Source: Aurantimonas manganoxydans SI85-9A1 (GTDB lineage: Bacteria; Pseudomonadota; Alphaproteobacteria; Rhizobiales; Rhizobiaceae). From it: a stretch of 64,000 bases of DNA. This document shows positions 57,513 through 64,000 of this stretch, piece after piece. A program made the position numbers and the translations under genes. Numbering within the stretch: the stretch's first letter is position 1; every line of letters starts with the position of its first letter. The notes under the pieces were generated by a model. It made no database searches. It was not told the DNA's origin and saw only the letters and a list, made by a program, of their open reading frames with translations. The stretch lies in assembly GCF_000153465.1 (NCBI RefSeq), contig NZ_CH672387.1, positions 150,179 to 214,178 on the forward strand. The letters are read 5' to 3'.

Positions 57513-57931
57513 GAAGCCTCCTGGGGACCGCTAACATCCCAGCCGGGAACGAAAAAAACGGTTACCAGAGCAGGGCAGATGCGCGATTGTCCGACGGAAA
57601 GGTCAGGTATTTGCCAGCCGGGTATCGATCGGACCGCGTGGCCAGGCAGGGATCGTCACGTGGGCGCTGGCCGAGGGCCCGCCGCCTATGCCGGTTCGCG
57701 ATGGCCGTCGGCGAGGATATTCAGGCTCGCAAGGCGTGGGGCAAAGAACAGGGACTACCCCTGTAGCGGATGAAGTCCCGCAAGGGCAGGTCCAGCGCCG
57801 TCGTTGTATCCTGTCAGCGATGTCGCAACTCGACATGACACGGTCCGCCGGGCTTCTCTTGCGTACGTCGAACCGACGGCGCGCGACGGCGCAGACTATG
57901 GCTGTCCGGTTCTGAAGATGAGTCGGGAGAA
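57513..57931. other. Non-coding gap between REC-EAL gene and tRNA-Ser
   Basis: I see no convincing gene in these 419 bases. The promoter of the minus-strand REC-EAL gene should be near its left end, where an A-run interrupts the GC-rich sequence (57552-57558). The rest is GC-rich and could be trailing sequence after the tRNA. No integrase remnant or T-run terminator is visible. Confidence 0.5.
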
Positions 57932-58021
57932 TGGCGGTGAGAGAGGGATTCGAACCCTCGATACGGTTTCCCGTATACACGCGTTCCAGGCGTGCGCCTT
58001 CAACCACTCGGCCACCTCACC
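57932..58021 (-). tRNA. tRNA-Ser (anticodon GGA)
   Basis: The minus strand folds as a class II tRNA. The acceptor arms are GGTGAGG and TCTCACC, with one G-T pair. The D-arm is TGGCCGAGTGG-like, the anticodon loop CTGGAAC gives GGA, the variable arm is long (TACGG-GAAA-CCGTA), and the T-arm is GAGGG-TTCGAAT-CCCTC. The discriminator base is G and CCA is encoded (57932-57934). The length is 90 nucleotides with CCA. Confidence 0.97.
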
Positions 58022-58369
58022 AGATGTTCGAGGCTACAAACGGGCGGTCTGGCCGTCTGTGACGCCTGAAAGGCGACCGGGCCGGAGCGCACCAAATCAG
58101 TGCGTTCGCGGCCCTCTCGAACGGCGCGGACTATAGCCAGAACGCTTCGCGGTTCAAGAGCCGATTTCGCCAAACCGTGATGCGGCCTTCCGTCGGTCGC
58201 GATTGTGCCGGCGCGTCAGTGCTCCCACCTATCCTCAGTGGGCCATTCGAATGTGCTAGTCTCGCCGTCACGGCTGCTTCGCCGCAGGCTGTCGGCATGA
58301 TGGGTCGAGATGACGGGCCGGGCCGCCGGAAGCGCGAAGCGGGCCACGGAACGATGCGAGGGAGAGACG
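58022..58369. other. Gap holding the tRNA-Ser promoter
   Basis: These 348 bases contain the promoter of tRNA-Ser (58130-58157, minus strand) and upstream sequence of the small membrane-protein gene at 58370. No other gene or clear signal is visible. Confidence 0.5.
58130..58157 (-). promoter_or_regulatory. Probable sigma-70 promoter of tRNA-Ser
   Basis: On the minus strand, TTGAAC (58152-58157) is followed after 16 bases by TATAGT (58130-58135), a good -35/-10 pair. Transcription would run into the tRNA about 100 bases downstream. Confidence 0.6.
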
Positions 58370-58663
58370 ATGCGATTGTTGCTGCGCCTGATCGGAACGC
58401 TGTTCCTCTGCGTCTGCGTGGTGTTCGCCGTCGGCGACATCGCCCGCAGCCTGGCGGCCGAGACGGCGCGGCTTCTGACTGTCGCCGAGGCGCTGGCCCT
58501 GATCGGCAGCAGCCTGCCGCCGGCGACCGACAGCGCGACGCTCGCCACGGCGACCCGCGAGATCGGCGGCTGGTCCGTGGCCATCACCGCGGGCGTCGCC
58601 GGCCTCGTCTTCCTCGTCCTCGGCCGCACGCCATGGTCCCGGCGCCGGCCTTCGCCGCGCTGA
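58370..58663 (+). CDS. Small membrane protein of unknown function
   Basis: The 97-residue protein starts at the ATG at 58370, just after a GGGAGAG site. It has two hydrophobic helices, at about residues 5-24 (LLRLIGTLFLCVCVVFAVGD) and 70-90 (VAITAGVAGLVFLVLG), separated by an Ala/Leu-rich loop with ETARLLTVAEALALIG, and a basic C-terminus. I do not recognise the family. It lies 34 bases before msrA on the same strand and may be cotranscribed. Confidence 0.75.
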   Translation: MRLLLRLIGTLFLCVCVVFAVGDIARSLAAETARLLTVAEALALIGSSLPPATDSATLATATREIGGWSVAITAGVAGLVFLVLGRTPWSRRRPSPR

Positions 58664-58697
58664 CCGGACCGCCAGAAACGACAGCTAGGAGCAGACC

Positions 58698-59369
58698 ATG
58701 TATATTCTCGACATGTTTTCCAAGAAGATGAAGCTGCCGGGCGCCGAGGATGCGCTGCCGGGCCGCGATGCGCCGATCGAGACGGCGGAGACCCATTTCG
58801 TCAATGGCGAGGCGCTGAAGGGCCCGTTCGCCGACGGGCTGGAGACGGCGATCTTCGGAATGGGCTGCTTCTGGGGCGTCGAGCGCAAGTTCTGGCAACT
58901 GCCGGGGGTGGTGGTGACGGCCGCCGGCTATGCCGCCGGCACGACGCCGAACCCGACCTACCAGGAAGTCTGCACCGGCCAGACCGGTCACAACGAGGTG
59001 GTGCTGGTGGTCTTCGATCCGTCCAAGATCAGCTACGAGGCCTTGCTCAAGACCTTCTGGGAGGGCCACGATCCGACCCAGGGCATGCGCCAGGGCAACG
59101 ACATGGGCACCCAGTATCGCTCGGGCATCTACCTGACCTCCGAGGATCAGCGGGCCGCCGCCGAGGCGTCGAAGGCCGCCTACCAGAAGGCGCTGACGGC
59201 CGCTGGCCACAAGGGGACGATCACCACCGAGATTCGCCCCGCCGGCGAGTTCTACTATGCCGAGGGCTATCACCAGCAATATCTGGCGAAGAATCCGAGC
59301 GGCTATTGCGGTGTCGGCGGGACCGGCGTGTCCTGCCCGGTGGGTCTCGGGGCAGAAGCGGCGCAATAG
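58698..59369 (+). CDS. msrA: Peptide methionine-S-sulfoxide reductase
   Basis: The 223-residue enzyme reduces S-methionine sulfoxide in proteins. The catalytic Cys57 lies in GMGCFWGVE, followed by the substrate motif [27 protein letters not shown] and the C-terminal resolving cysteines in [12 protein letters not shown]. The first 40 residues form an extra N-terminal segment, as in other alphaproteobacterial MsrA. It likely repairs oxidative damage. Confidence 0.95.
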   Translation: MYILDMFSKKMKLPGAEDALPGRDAPIETAETHFVNGEALKGPFADGLETAIFGMGCFWGVERKFWQLPGVVVTAAGYAAGTTPNPTYQEVCTGQTGHNEVVLVVFDPSKISYEALLKTFWEGHDPTQGMRQGNDMGTQYRSGIYLTSEDQRAAAEASKAAYQKALTAAGHKGTITTEIRPAGEFYYAEGYHQQYLAKNPSGYCGVGGTGVSCPVGLGAEAAQ

Positions 59370-59708
59370 GCGCCGGCGGCGTGGCCGAGGTCGTGCACGA
59401 GCCATCGGTCGCTGCGGCACTTCGGGATCTCGTTCGTCGCCGGAGTGGCGGTTGGAGCGTCTCGGCATGGGTCCTCGGGTCAAGCCTGAGGATGACGCTG
59501 CGGATGGGGGCGTAGGAATCGCGTGCCGCGGCGCAGGGCGATCTGTCCGGTGCAGTGGCGGCGCGTACACCAAGTGATTTGAATCCGCGTGATTTCCGGC
59601 TTCTGCCGTGTCAGTCTTCGGGCCAGACGCGGGGCTGTCCCAGCGCCGCGAGCCAGACGGGTCCCAGGGCCTGTCGCCACCAGCCCATTGCAACAGGGAT
59701 CCGATCAC
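59370..59708. other. Gap with an alphaproteobacterial-type intergenic repeat
   Basis: No gene is visible in the 339 bases between msrA and the BMP-type gene. The notable element is a short palindromic repeat at 59466-59497. A GGGA ribosome site for the gene at 59709 lies at its right end. Confidence 0.5.
59466..59497. repeat. Short palindromic intergenic repeat
   Basis: The stem CCTCGGG-TCAAG-CCTGAGG (59473-59491) is flanked by CATGGGT and ATGACG. This form is familiar from dispersed intergenic elements in alphaproteobacterial genomes, recognised here from memory. Only one copy is in the window. Confidence 0.55.
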
Positions 59709-60704
59709 ATGAAACAGTTCCTGGCCGGACTTCTGGCCGCCACGCTCCTTTCGGCTTCCTCGGCCTCGGCCGCCGATTTCGCCCCGGCGCTTCTCTACGA
59801 CCTCGGCGGCAAGTTCGACAAATCCTTCAACGAGGCCGCCTATAACGGCGCCGAGAAGTACAAGGCCGACAGCGGCACCGAATATCGCGAATTCGAGATC
59901 ACCAACGACGCCCAGCGCGAGCAGGCGCTTCGCCGGTTCGCCCGTGACGGCGCCAGCCCGATCATCTCGGTCGGCTTCAGCCAGGCCGCGGCGCTGGAAG
60001 CGGTGGCCAAGGAATATCCCGACACCCAGTTCGCCATCATCGACGCCGTCGTCGACGCGCCGAACGTCCAGTCGATCCTCTTCAAGGAAGAGGAGGGCTC
60101 CTACCTCGTCGGCATCCTGGCGGCGATGAAGTCGGAGACCGGCACGGTCGGCTTCGTCGGCGGCATGGACATTCCGCTGATCTCGAAATTCGCCTGCGGC
60201 TATGCCGGCGGCGTCAAGTCGGTGAAGGCGGACGCCAAGGTCCTGGAGAACATGACCGGCACGACGGGCGCGGCCTGGAACGATCCGGTGCGCGGCGGCG
60301 AACTGACCAAGTCGCAGATGGACCAGGGCGCCGACGTCGTCTTCCATGCTGCCGGCGGCACCGGCATCGGCGTGCTGCAGGCCGCGGCCGACGCGGGCAA
60401 ATACGGCATCGGCGTCGATTCCAACCAGAACATGCTGTTTCCCGGCCACGTCCTGACCTCGATGGTCAAGCGCGTCGACACGGCGGTCTACACGACCTTC
60501 GAGGACGCGGCGAAGGGCGAGTGGAAGCCCGGTATCGTGACCCTCGGCCTCGAGAGTGACGGCGTCGCCTATGCCCTCGACGAGCACAATGCCGATCTGA
60601 TCACCGAGGAGATGAAGGCCGCCGTCGACCAGGCGCGGCAGGACATCATCGACGGCAAGATCGAGGTGCACGACTACAGCACCGATTCCAGCTGCCCTTA
60701 CTGA
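59709..60704 (+). CDS. BMP family ABC transporter substrate-binding protein
   Basis: The 331-residue protein has a Sec signal peptide (MKQFLAGLLAATLLSASSASA) and the basic-membrane-protein fold: ALLYDLGGKFDKSFNEAAYNG, FVGGMDIPLISKFACGYAGG and DVVFHAAGGTGIGVLQAA. BMP-type proteins are usually nucleoside or purine binders. The nucleoside hydrolase 144 bases downstream and the nucleoside-type ATPase at 62639 support this. A terminator follows. Confidence 0.93.
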   Translation: MKQFLAGLLAATLLSASSASAADFAPALLYDLGGKFDKSFNEAAYNGAEKYKADSGTEYREFEITNDAQREQALRRFARDGASPIISVGFSQAAALEAVAKEYPDTQFAIIDAVVDAPNVQSILFKEEEGSYLVGILAAMKSETGTVGFVGGMDIPLISKFACGYAGGVKSVKADAKVLENMTGTTGAAWNDPVRGGELTKSQMDQGADVVFHAAGGTGIGVLQAAADAGKYGIGVDSNQNMLFPGHVLTSMVKRVDTAVYTTFEDAAKGEWKPGIVTLGLESDGVAYALDEHNADLITEEMKAAVDQARQDIIDGKIEVHDYSTDSSCPY

Positions 60705-60732
60705 TCCCTCGCGTCGTCGTGGCATGATCGAA

Positions 60733-60760
60733 AGGCGTCCCGTTCACGGGGCGCCTTTTT
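60733..60760 (+). terminator. Rho-independent terminator after the BMP gene
   Basis: A 10-bp stem (AGGCGTCCCG at 60733-60742 and CGGGGCGCCT at 60747-60756, one G-U pair) with loop TTCA is followed directly by a T-run (60756-60760). Confidence 0.88.
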
Positions 60761-60847
60761 CGTATCGGGGCTCGGTACCTGCACGCTTTCGCCGTCCGGC
60801 GCGCGGTGCTATCGGCGGGCCGCGGACAACGGCGAAGGACAGGAACG

Positions 60848-61789
60848 ATGACCCAGAAAGTAATCTTCGACACCGATCCCGGCCAGGACGACGCCGTTGC
60901 CATCCTGACGGCGCTCGCCTCGCCGGAGGAGCTCGACATTCTCGGCATCGTCACCGTGGCCGGCAACATTCCGCTGTCGTTGACCACGAAGAACGCGCTG
61001 AAGCTGCTGGAGCTGGCCGGCCGGCCGGAGATCCCGGTTCATGCCGGCTGCGAACGGCCGATGCTGCGCCCGCTGGTCACCGCCGAGCACGTGCATGGCC
61101 AGACCGGCCTCGACGGGCCGGACCTGCCGGAGCCGACGCTCACGGCGCGCGAGGGCCATGGCGTCGATTTCCTGATCGAGACGATCCGCGCCCATCCGGC
61201 CGGGACGATCAGGCTGATGGCGCTCGGCCCGCTGACCAATCTCGGCGTCGCCTTCACCAAGGCGCCCGACATCGCGGCGCGGCTGAAGGACATCGTCCTG
61301 ATGGGCGGCGGCTGCTTCGAGTGCGGCAACATCACGCCGGCGGCCGAGTTCAACATCTATGTCGATCCCGAGGCCGCCGCGATCGTCTTCGCCAGCGGCG
61401 CGGCGATCACCGTCCTGCCCCTCGACGTGACCCATTTCATGCGCTCGACGCGCGCCCGGATCGCCGGCTTCGGCGATCTCGGCAACAGCTCGGGCGCCGC
61501 GGTCGCGGCGATGCTGAATTTTTCCGAACGCTTCGACGTGGAGAAATATGGCTGGGAGGGCGCGCCGCTGCACGATCCCTGCGTCACCGCCTTCGTGCTG
61601 CGCCCCGACATTTTCACGGCGCGCCCGGTCAATGTGGAGGTCGAGACCGGCAGTCTTCTGACCCGCGGCATGACGGTCTGCGACTATTGGGGCGTCACCG
61701 GCCGGCCGCAGAACGCCCATTGGGTGCGTTCGGGCGATTCCGATGCCTATTTCGCGCTTCTGACCGAGCGGATCGCCCGGCTGCTGTAA
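60848..61789 (+). CDS. Inosine-uridine preferring nucleoside hydrolase
   Basis: The 313-residue enzyme hydrolyses the N-glycosidic bond of ribonucleosides. The calcium-binding N-terminus reads VIFDTDPGQDDAVAIL (residues 5-20), and later family segments are MALGPLTNLGVAF and MGGGCFECGNITPAAEFNIYVDPEAA, with LHDPCVTAFVLRP near the C-terminus. It sits between a BMP binding protein and a nucleoside-type ABC ATPase, consistent with salvage of imported nucleosides. Confidence 0.94.
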   Translation: MTQKVIFDTDPGQDDAVAILTALASPEELDILGIVTVAGNIPLSLTTKNALKLLELAGRPEIPVHAGCERPMLRPLVTAEHVHGQTGLDGPDLPEPTLTAREGHGVDFLIETIRAHPAGTIRLMALGPLTNLGVAFTKAPDIAARLKDIVLMGGGCFECGNITPAAEFNIYVDPEAAAIVFASGAAITVLPLDVTHFMRSTRARIAGFGDLGNSSGAAVAAMLNFSERFDVEKYGWEGAPLHDPCVTAFVLRPDIFTARPVNVEVETGSLLTRGMTVCDYWGVTGRPQNAHWVRSGDSDAYFALLTERIARLL

Positions 61790-61808
61790 CGTCCGGCCGG
61801 GCCGCCGC

Positions 61809-62030
61809 CTAGTAGTGCGGCGGCTTGGTGTTTTCCGGGCGCGGCATCGCCACGTCCTCCAGCGCCTCGAAGCGGTCGCCCAGCGAGCGCAGGCTGCGCT
61901 GCATCCGTTCGATCGCCGCGGAGGCCCGCTGCAGTTCCTCCGACAGATCCTCGATCATCTGCGCCTGGTGGGCCGCCATGATCTCCAGATCCTCGATCCG
62001 CTTTTCGTTGCCGTCGTCGGTCTCGCTCAT
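61809..62030 (-). CDS. slyX: SlyX family protein
   Basis: The 73-residue protein matches SlyX: a heptad-like coiled coil (RIEDLEIMAAHQAQMIEDLSEELQ, about residues 11-34) and the conserved C-terminal PPHY. Its molecular role is unclear. The ATG lies in a 4-base overlap with the end of the thioesterase gene. Confidence 0.92.
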   Translation of the reverse strand: MSETDDGNEKRIEDLEIMAAHQAQMIEDLSEELQRASAAIERMQRSLRSLGDRFEALEDVAMPRPENTKPPHY

Positions 62031-62479
62031 ATGGTCAGCTCCAGAAGCCTGTTGCGCAGCCGGTCGTCCAGCGGGGCCGGGCGGCGGGTGTGGCGGTCGA
62101 CATAGACATGGACGAAGAACCCTTCCGCCGCCGCGGTGTCGGCCTCGCCGCGAAACAGCCCGACTTCGTAGCGCACCGATGAGGTGCCCAGCCGGCCCAC
62201 CCTTATGCCGGCCGTGACCGGGTCGGGGAAGGCGAGTTCGGCAAAGTAGCGGCAGCTGGTCTCCACCACGAGCCCGATCCGGTCACCGCGATGGATGTCC
62301 AGAAGATCGTTGGCGATCAGCCAGCCATTCACCGCGCTGTCGAACAGGGCGTAGTGCACGACATTGTTCATGTGGCCGTAGATGTCGTTGTCCGACCAGC
62401 GCGTCGTCAACGGCACGAAGGCCCGGTAGGCCTCGCGTCGTCCCGGCCCCGGTCTGTCCTGTTGTCTGTCGTCCGGCAT
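62027..62479 (-). CDS. Acyl-CoA thioesterase, 4HBT/YbgC type
   Basis: The 150-residue hot-dog-fold protein shows TRWSDNDIYGHMNNVVHYALFD (about residues 26-47), with the catalytic Asp in the SDNDIYGHMNN motif typical of the 4-hydroxybenzoyl-CoA thioesterase group. It hydrolyses an acyl-CoA. It overlaps slyX and is divergent from the ABC ATPase at 62639. Confidence 0.92.
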   Translation of the reverse strand: MPDDRQQDRPGPGRREAYRAFVPLTTRWSDNDIYGHMNNVVHYALFDSAVNGWLIANDLLDIHRGDRIGLVVETSCRYFAELAFPDPVTAGIRVGRLGTSSVRYEVGLFRGEADTAAAEGFFVHVYVDRHTRRPAPLDDRLRNRLLELTI

Positions 62480-62638
62480 CGCCGCTCTCGTCCGTCGTCC
62501 CCGTTCGCCGACTCATCCCGTATGCGTGCCGCCAACGCAACGCCCGATCCGGCGATGCGGTGCGGGCCGCTTATGGACTGGCATTCACGGCCCCCGCTCT
62601 CTAAGCTCCGGCGAACGACGTCAGGCCAGAGAATCTGC

Positions 62639-64000
62639 ATGCCCGATCCGGCGATCGAACTGATCGACATCGACAAAAGCTTTGGCGTGGTGCGGGCCAA
62701 CAAGCGCATCAATCTGGCGGTGGAACGTGGCACGATCCACGGCATCATCGGCGAGAACGGCGCCGGCAAGTCGACGCTGATGTCGATCATCTACGGCTTC
62801 TACCAGGCCGATTCCGGCACGATCAAAGTCGGCGGCAAGACGGTGGACATCTCCGATCCGAACGCCGCCATCGCGGCGGGCATCGGCATGGTCCACCAGC
62901 ATTTCATGCTGGTCGAGAACTTCACCGTGGTCGAGAACGTCATGCTCGGCGCCGAGCAGTCGCCGCTGCTGTTTTCCGGCATCGCCAGGGTGCGGGCCGA
63001 GCTGAAGCGGCTGGAGCGCGACCATTCGCTCGACGTCGACCCCGACGCCATCGTCGAGGAGCTTCCCGTCGGCCGCCAGCAGCGGGTCGAGATCCTCAAG
63101 GCACTGTATCGCGGCGCCGACATCCTGATCCTCGACGAGCCGACCGGCGTCCTGACCCCGGCCGAGGCCGACCACCTCTTCGCGGTGCTGCGGCAGCTGC
63201 GCGACGAAGGCAAGACGATCATCCTGATCACCCACAAGCTGCGGGAGATCATGGCGATCACCGACAATGTCTCGGTGATGCGGCAGGGCGAGATGGTGGC
63301 GACGCGCCGTACCGCCGATACCGATGTGGCCGAACTCGCCGAGCTGATGGTCGGGCGTCGCGTGCTCCTGACGGTGGACAAGGCGCCGGCCGCGCCGCGC
63401 GACGTGAAGCTGAGCGTGACGGGTCTGACGGTGCGCGACCGGCGCGGCGTCGTCATGGTCGAGGATGTGTCCTTCGACGTGAAGGCCGGCGAGATCGTCG
63501 GTATTGCCGGCGTCGCGGGCAACGGCCAGTCGGAACTTCTGGAGGCGTTGGCCGGTATCCGCCGGGCCGAAAGCGGCCGCATCGCCATGCTGGGGCGCGA
63601 CATCGACCCCTCGCAGGAGGTCGATCCGGCCGAGATTCGCCGCATGGGCTGCGCCCATGTGCCGGAGGATCGCCACCATATGGGCCTCGTCCTGCCCTTC
63701 GAGGAAAACGAGAACGCCATTCTCGGCTACCAGGGCGATCCGCGCTTCGCCAAGGGGCCGCTGCTCGACCGCGACGCCATGCGCCGGGACGCCGAGGCCA
63801 AGATCAAGGCCTATGATATTCGTCCGCCGGACTGCCGGCTGAAGACCTCGAACTTTTCCGGCGGCAACCAGCAGAAGATCGTGCTGGCCCGCGAGATGGA
63901 GCGCGATCCGGACGTGCTGTTGATCGGCCAGCCGACCCGCGGCGTCGATGTCGGCGCGATCGAGTTCATCCACCGGCGTATCATCGAGATGCGAGACGCC
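62639..64000 (+). CDS. Nucleoside-type ABC transporter ATP-binding protein, partial at window end
   Basis: The first 454 residues of a tandem two-domain ATPase are present; the frame stays open to the last base. Domain 1 has Walker A GENGAGKS (38-45), a degenerate signature ELPVGRQQRVEIL and Walker B ILILDEPTGVLTP. Domain 2 has the characteristic degenerate GVAGNGQSELLEAL and the signature NFSGGNQQKIVLAREM. This pattern is typical of sugar/nucleoside importers that work with BMP-type binding proteins such as the one at 59709. Two permease genes are expected beyond the window. Confidence 0.93.
   Translation, partial: MPDPAIELIDIDKSFGVVRANKRINLAVERGTIHGIIGENGAGKSTLMSIIYGFYQADSGTIKVGGKTVDISDPNAAIAAGIGMVHQHFMLVENFTVVENVMLGAEQSPLLFSGIARVRAELKRLERDHSLDVDPDAIVEELPVGRQQRVEILKALYRGADILILDEPTGVLTPAEADHLFAVLRQLRDEGKTIILITHKLREIMAITDNVSVMRQGEMVATRRTADTDVAELAELMVGRRVLLTVDKAPAAPRDVKLSVTGLTVRDRRGVVMVEDVSFDVKAGEIVGIAGVAGNGQSELLEALAGIRRAESGRIAMLGRDIDPSQEVDPAEIRRMGCAHVPEDRHHMGLVLPFEENENAILGYQGDPRFAKGPLLDRDAMRRDAEAKIKAYDIRPPDCRLKTSNFSGGNQQKIVLAREMERDPDVLLIGQPTRGVDVGAIEFIHRRIIEMRDA

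Noticed and set aside
57932-58021. tRNA-Ser as an integration site of a mobile element
   Set aside because: There is no integrase, no repeat of the tRNA 3' end and no change in gene style next to it.

Overview
The window reads as chromosomal DNA of a GC-rich alphaproteobacterium, most likely of the order Hyphomicrobiales (Rhizobiales). The case rests on high G+C, heavy third-position GC bias that leaves long empty antisense frames, many TRAP and ABC uptake systems, FadR-type GntR regulators, an HPII-type catalase, a SlyX/TspO/MsrA gene set and a short intergenic palindrome of a kind common in that group. The genus cannot be fixed from the sequence alone. No phage, transposase, integrase or CRISPR array is visible. 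About 60 protein genes and one tRNA gene account for nearly all of it.

Region by region. 1-7.4 kb: a GntR regulator and an aldehyde dehydrogenase are divergent from a DctPQM TRAP operon that ends in a tartrate/isopropylmalate-type dehydrogenase and a tartronate-semialdehyde-reductase-type enzyme. 7.4-11.4 kb: a NitT/TauT-type ABC importer with an amidase. 11.8-17.6 kb: an exported SMP-30 lactonase divergent from a four-gene sugar ABC importer. 17.8-23.3 kb: an HPII-type catalase followed by four overlapping genes (glycosyltransferase, acyl-CoA dehydrogenase-like protein, PIG-L deacetylase, methyltransferase), the best candidate for an undescribed system. 23.4-25.7 kb: an amino-acid ABC importer. 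25.9-32.1 kb: a GntR regulator divergent from an operon for an FAH-family enzyme, a TAXI-TRAP transporter and a SAF-domain oxidoreductase. 32.2-34.7 kb: a haloacid-dehalogenase-like enzyme, a tiny Met-rich membrane protein and a GGDEF-EAL protein.

34.9-39.6 kb: a LacI regulator divergent from a pentonate-type dehydratase, a DapA-like lyase and an RraA-like aldolase. 39.7-50.8 kb: two divergent units, one with a CaiB CoA-transferase, a crotonase and an FAD oxidase, the other with an FAH/XylX-like enzyme, an amidohydrolase, a dehydrogenase and a second TRAP transporter. They probably share one GntR regulator through a repeated operator. 50.9-51.9 kb: DUF3429 and TspO membrane proteins. 52-57.5 kb: a Tad-type protein, a large hybrid histidine kinase and a REC-EAL phosphodiesterase. 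57.9-58.2 kb: tRNA-Ser(GGA) with its promoter. 58.4-59.4 kb: a small membrane protein and MsrA. 59.7-64 kb: a nucleoside uptake and hydrolysis unit (BMP-type binding protein, nucleoside hydrolase, ABC ATPase cut by the window end), with SlyX and a thioesterase on the other strand.

The genes fit a scavenger of sugar acids, aldonates, organic acids, amino acids, amides and nucleosides. Seven complete or partial importers sit beside lactonases, dehydratases, aldolases and semialdehyde-type dehydrogenases, as in oxidative non-phosphorylating (Weimberg/Entner-Doudoroff-like) routes. Two patterns cross operon borders: every solute-binding-protein gene is followed by a hairpin, and four divergent regulator/operon pairs carry clear inverted-repeat operator candidates.
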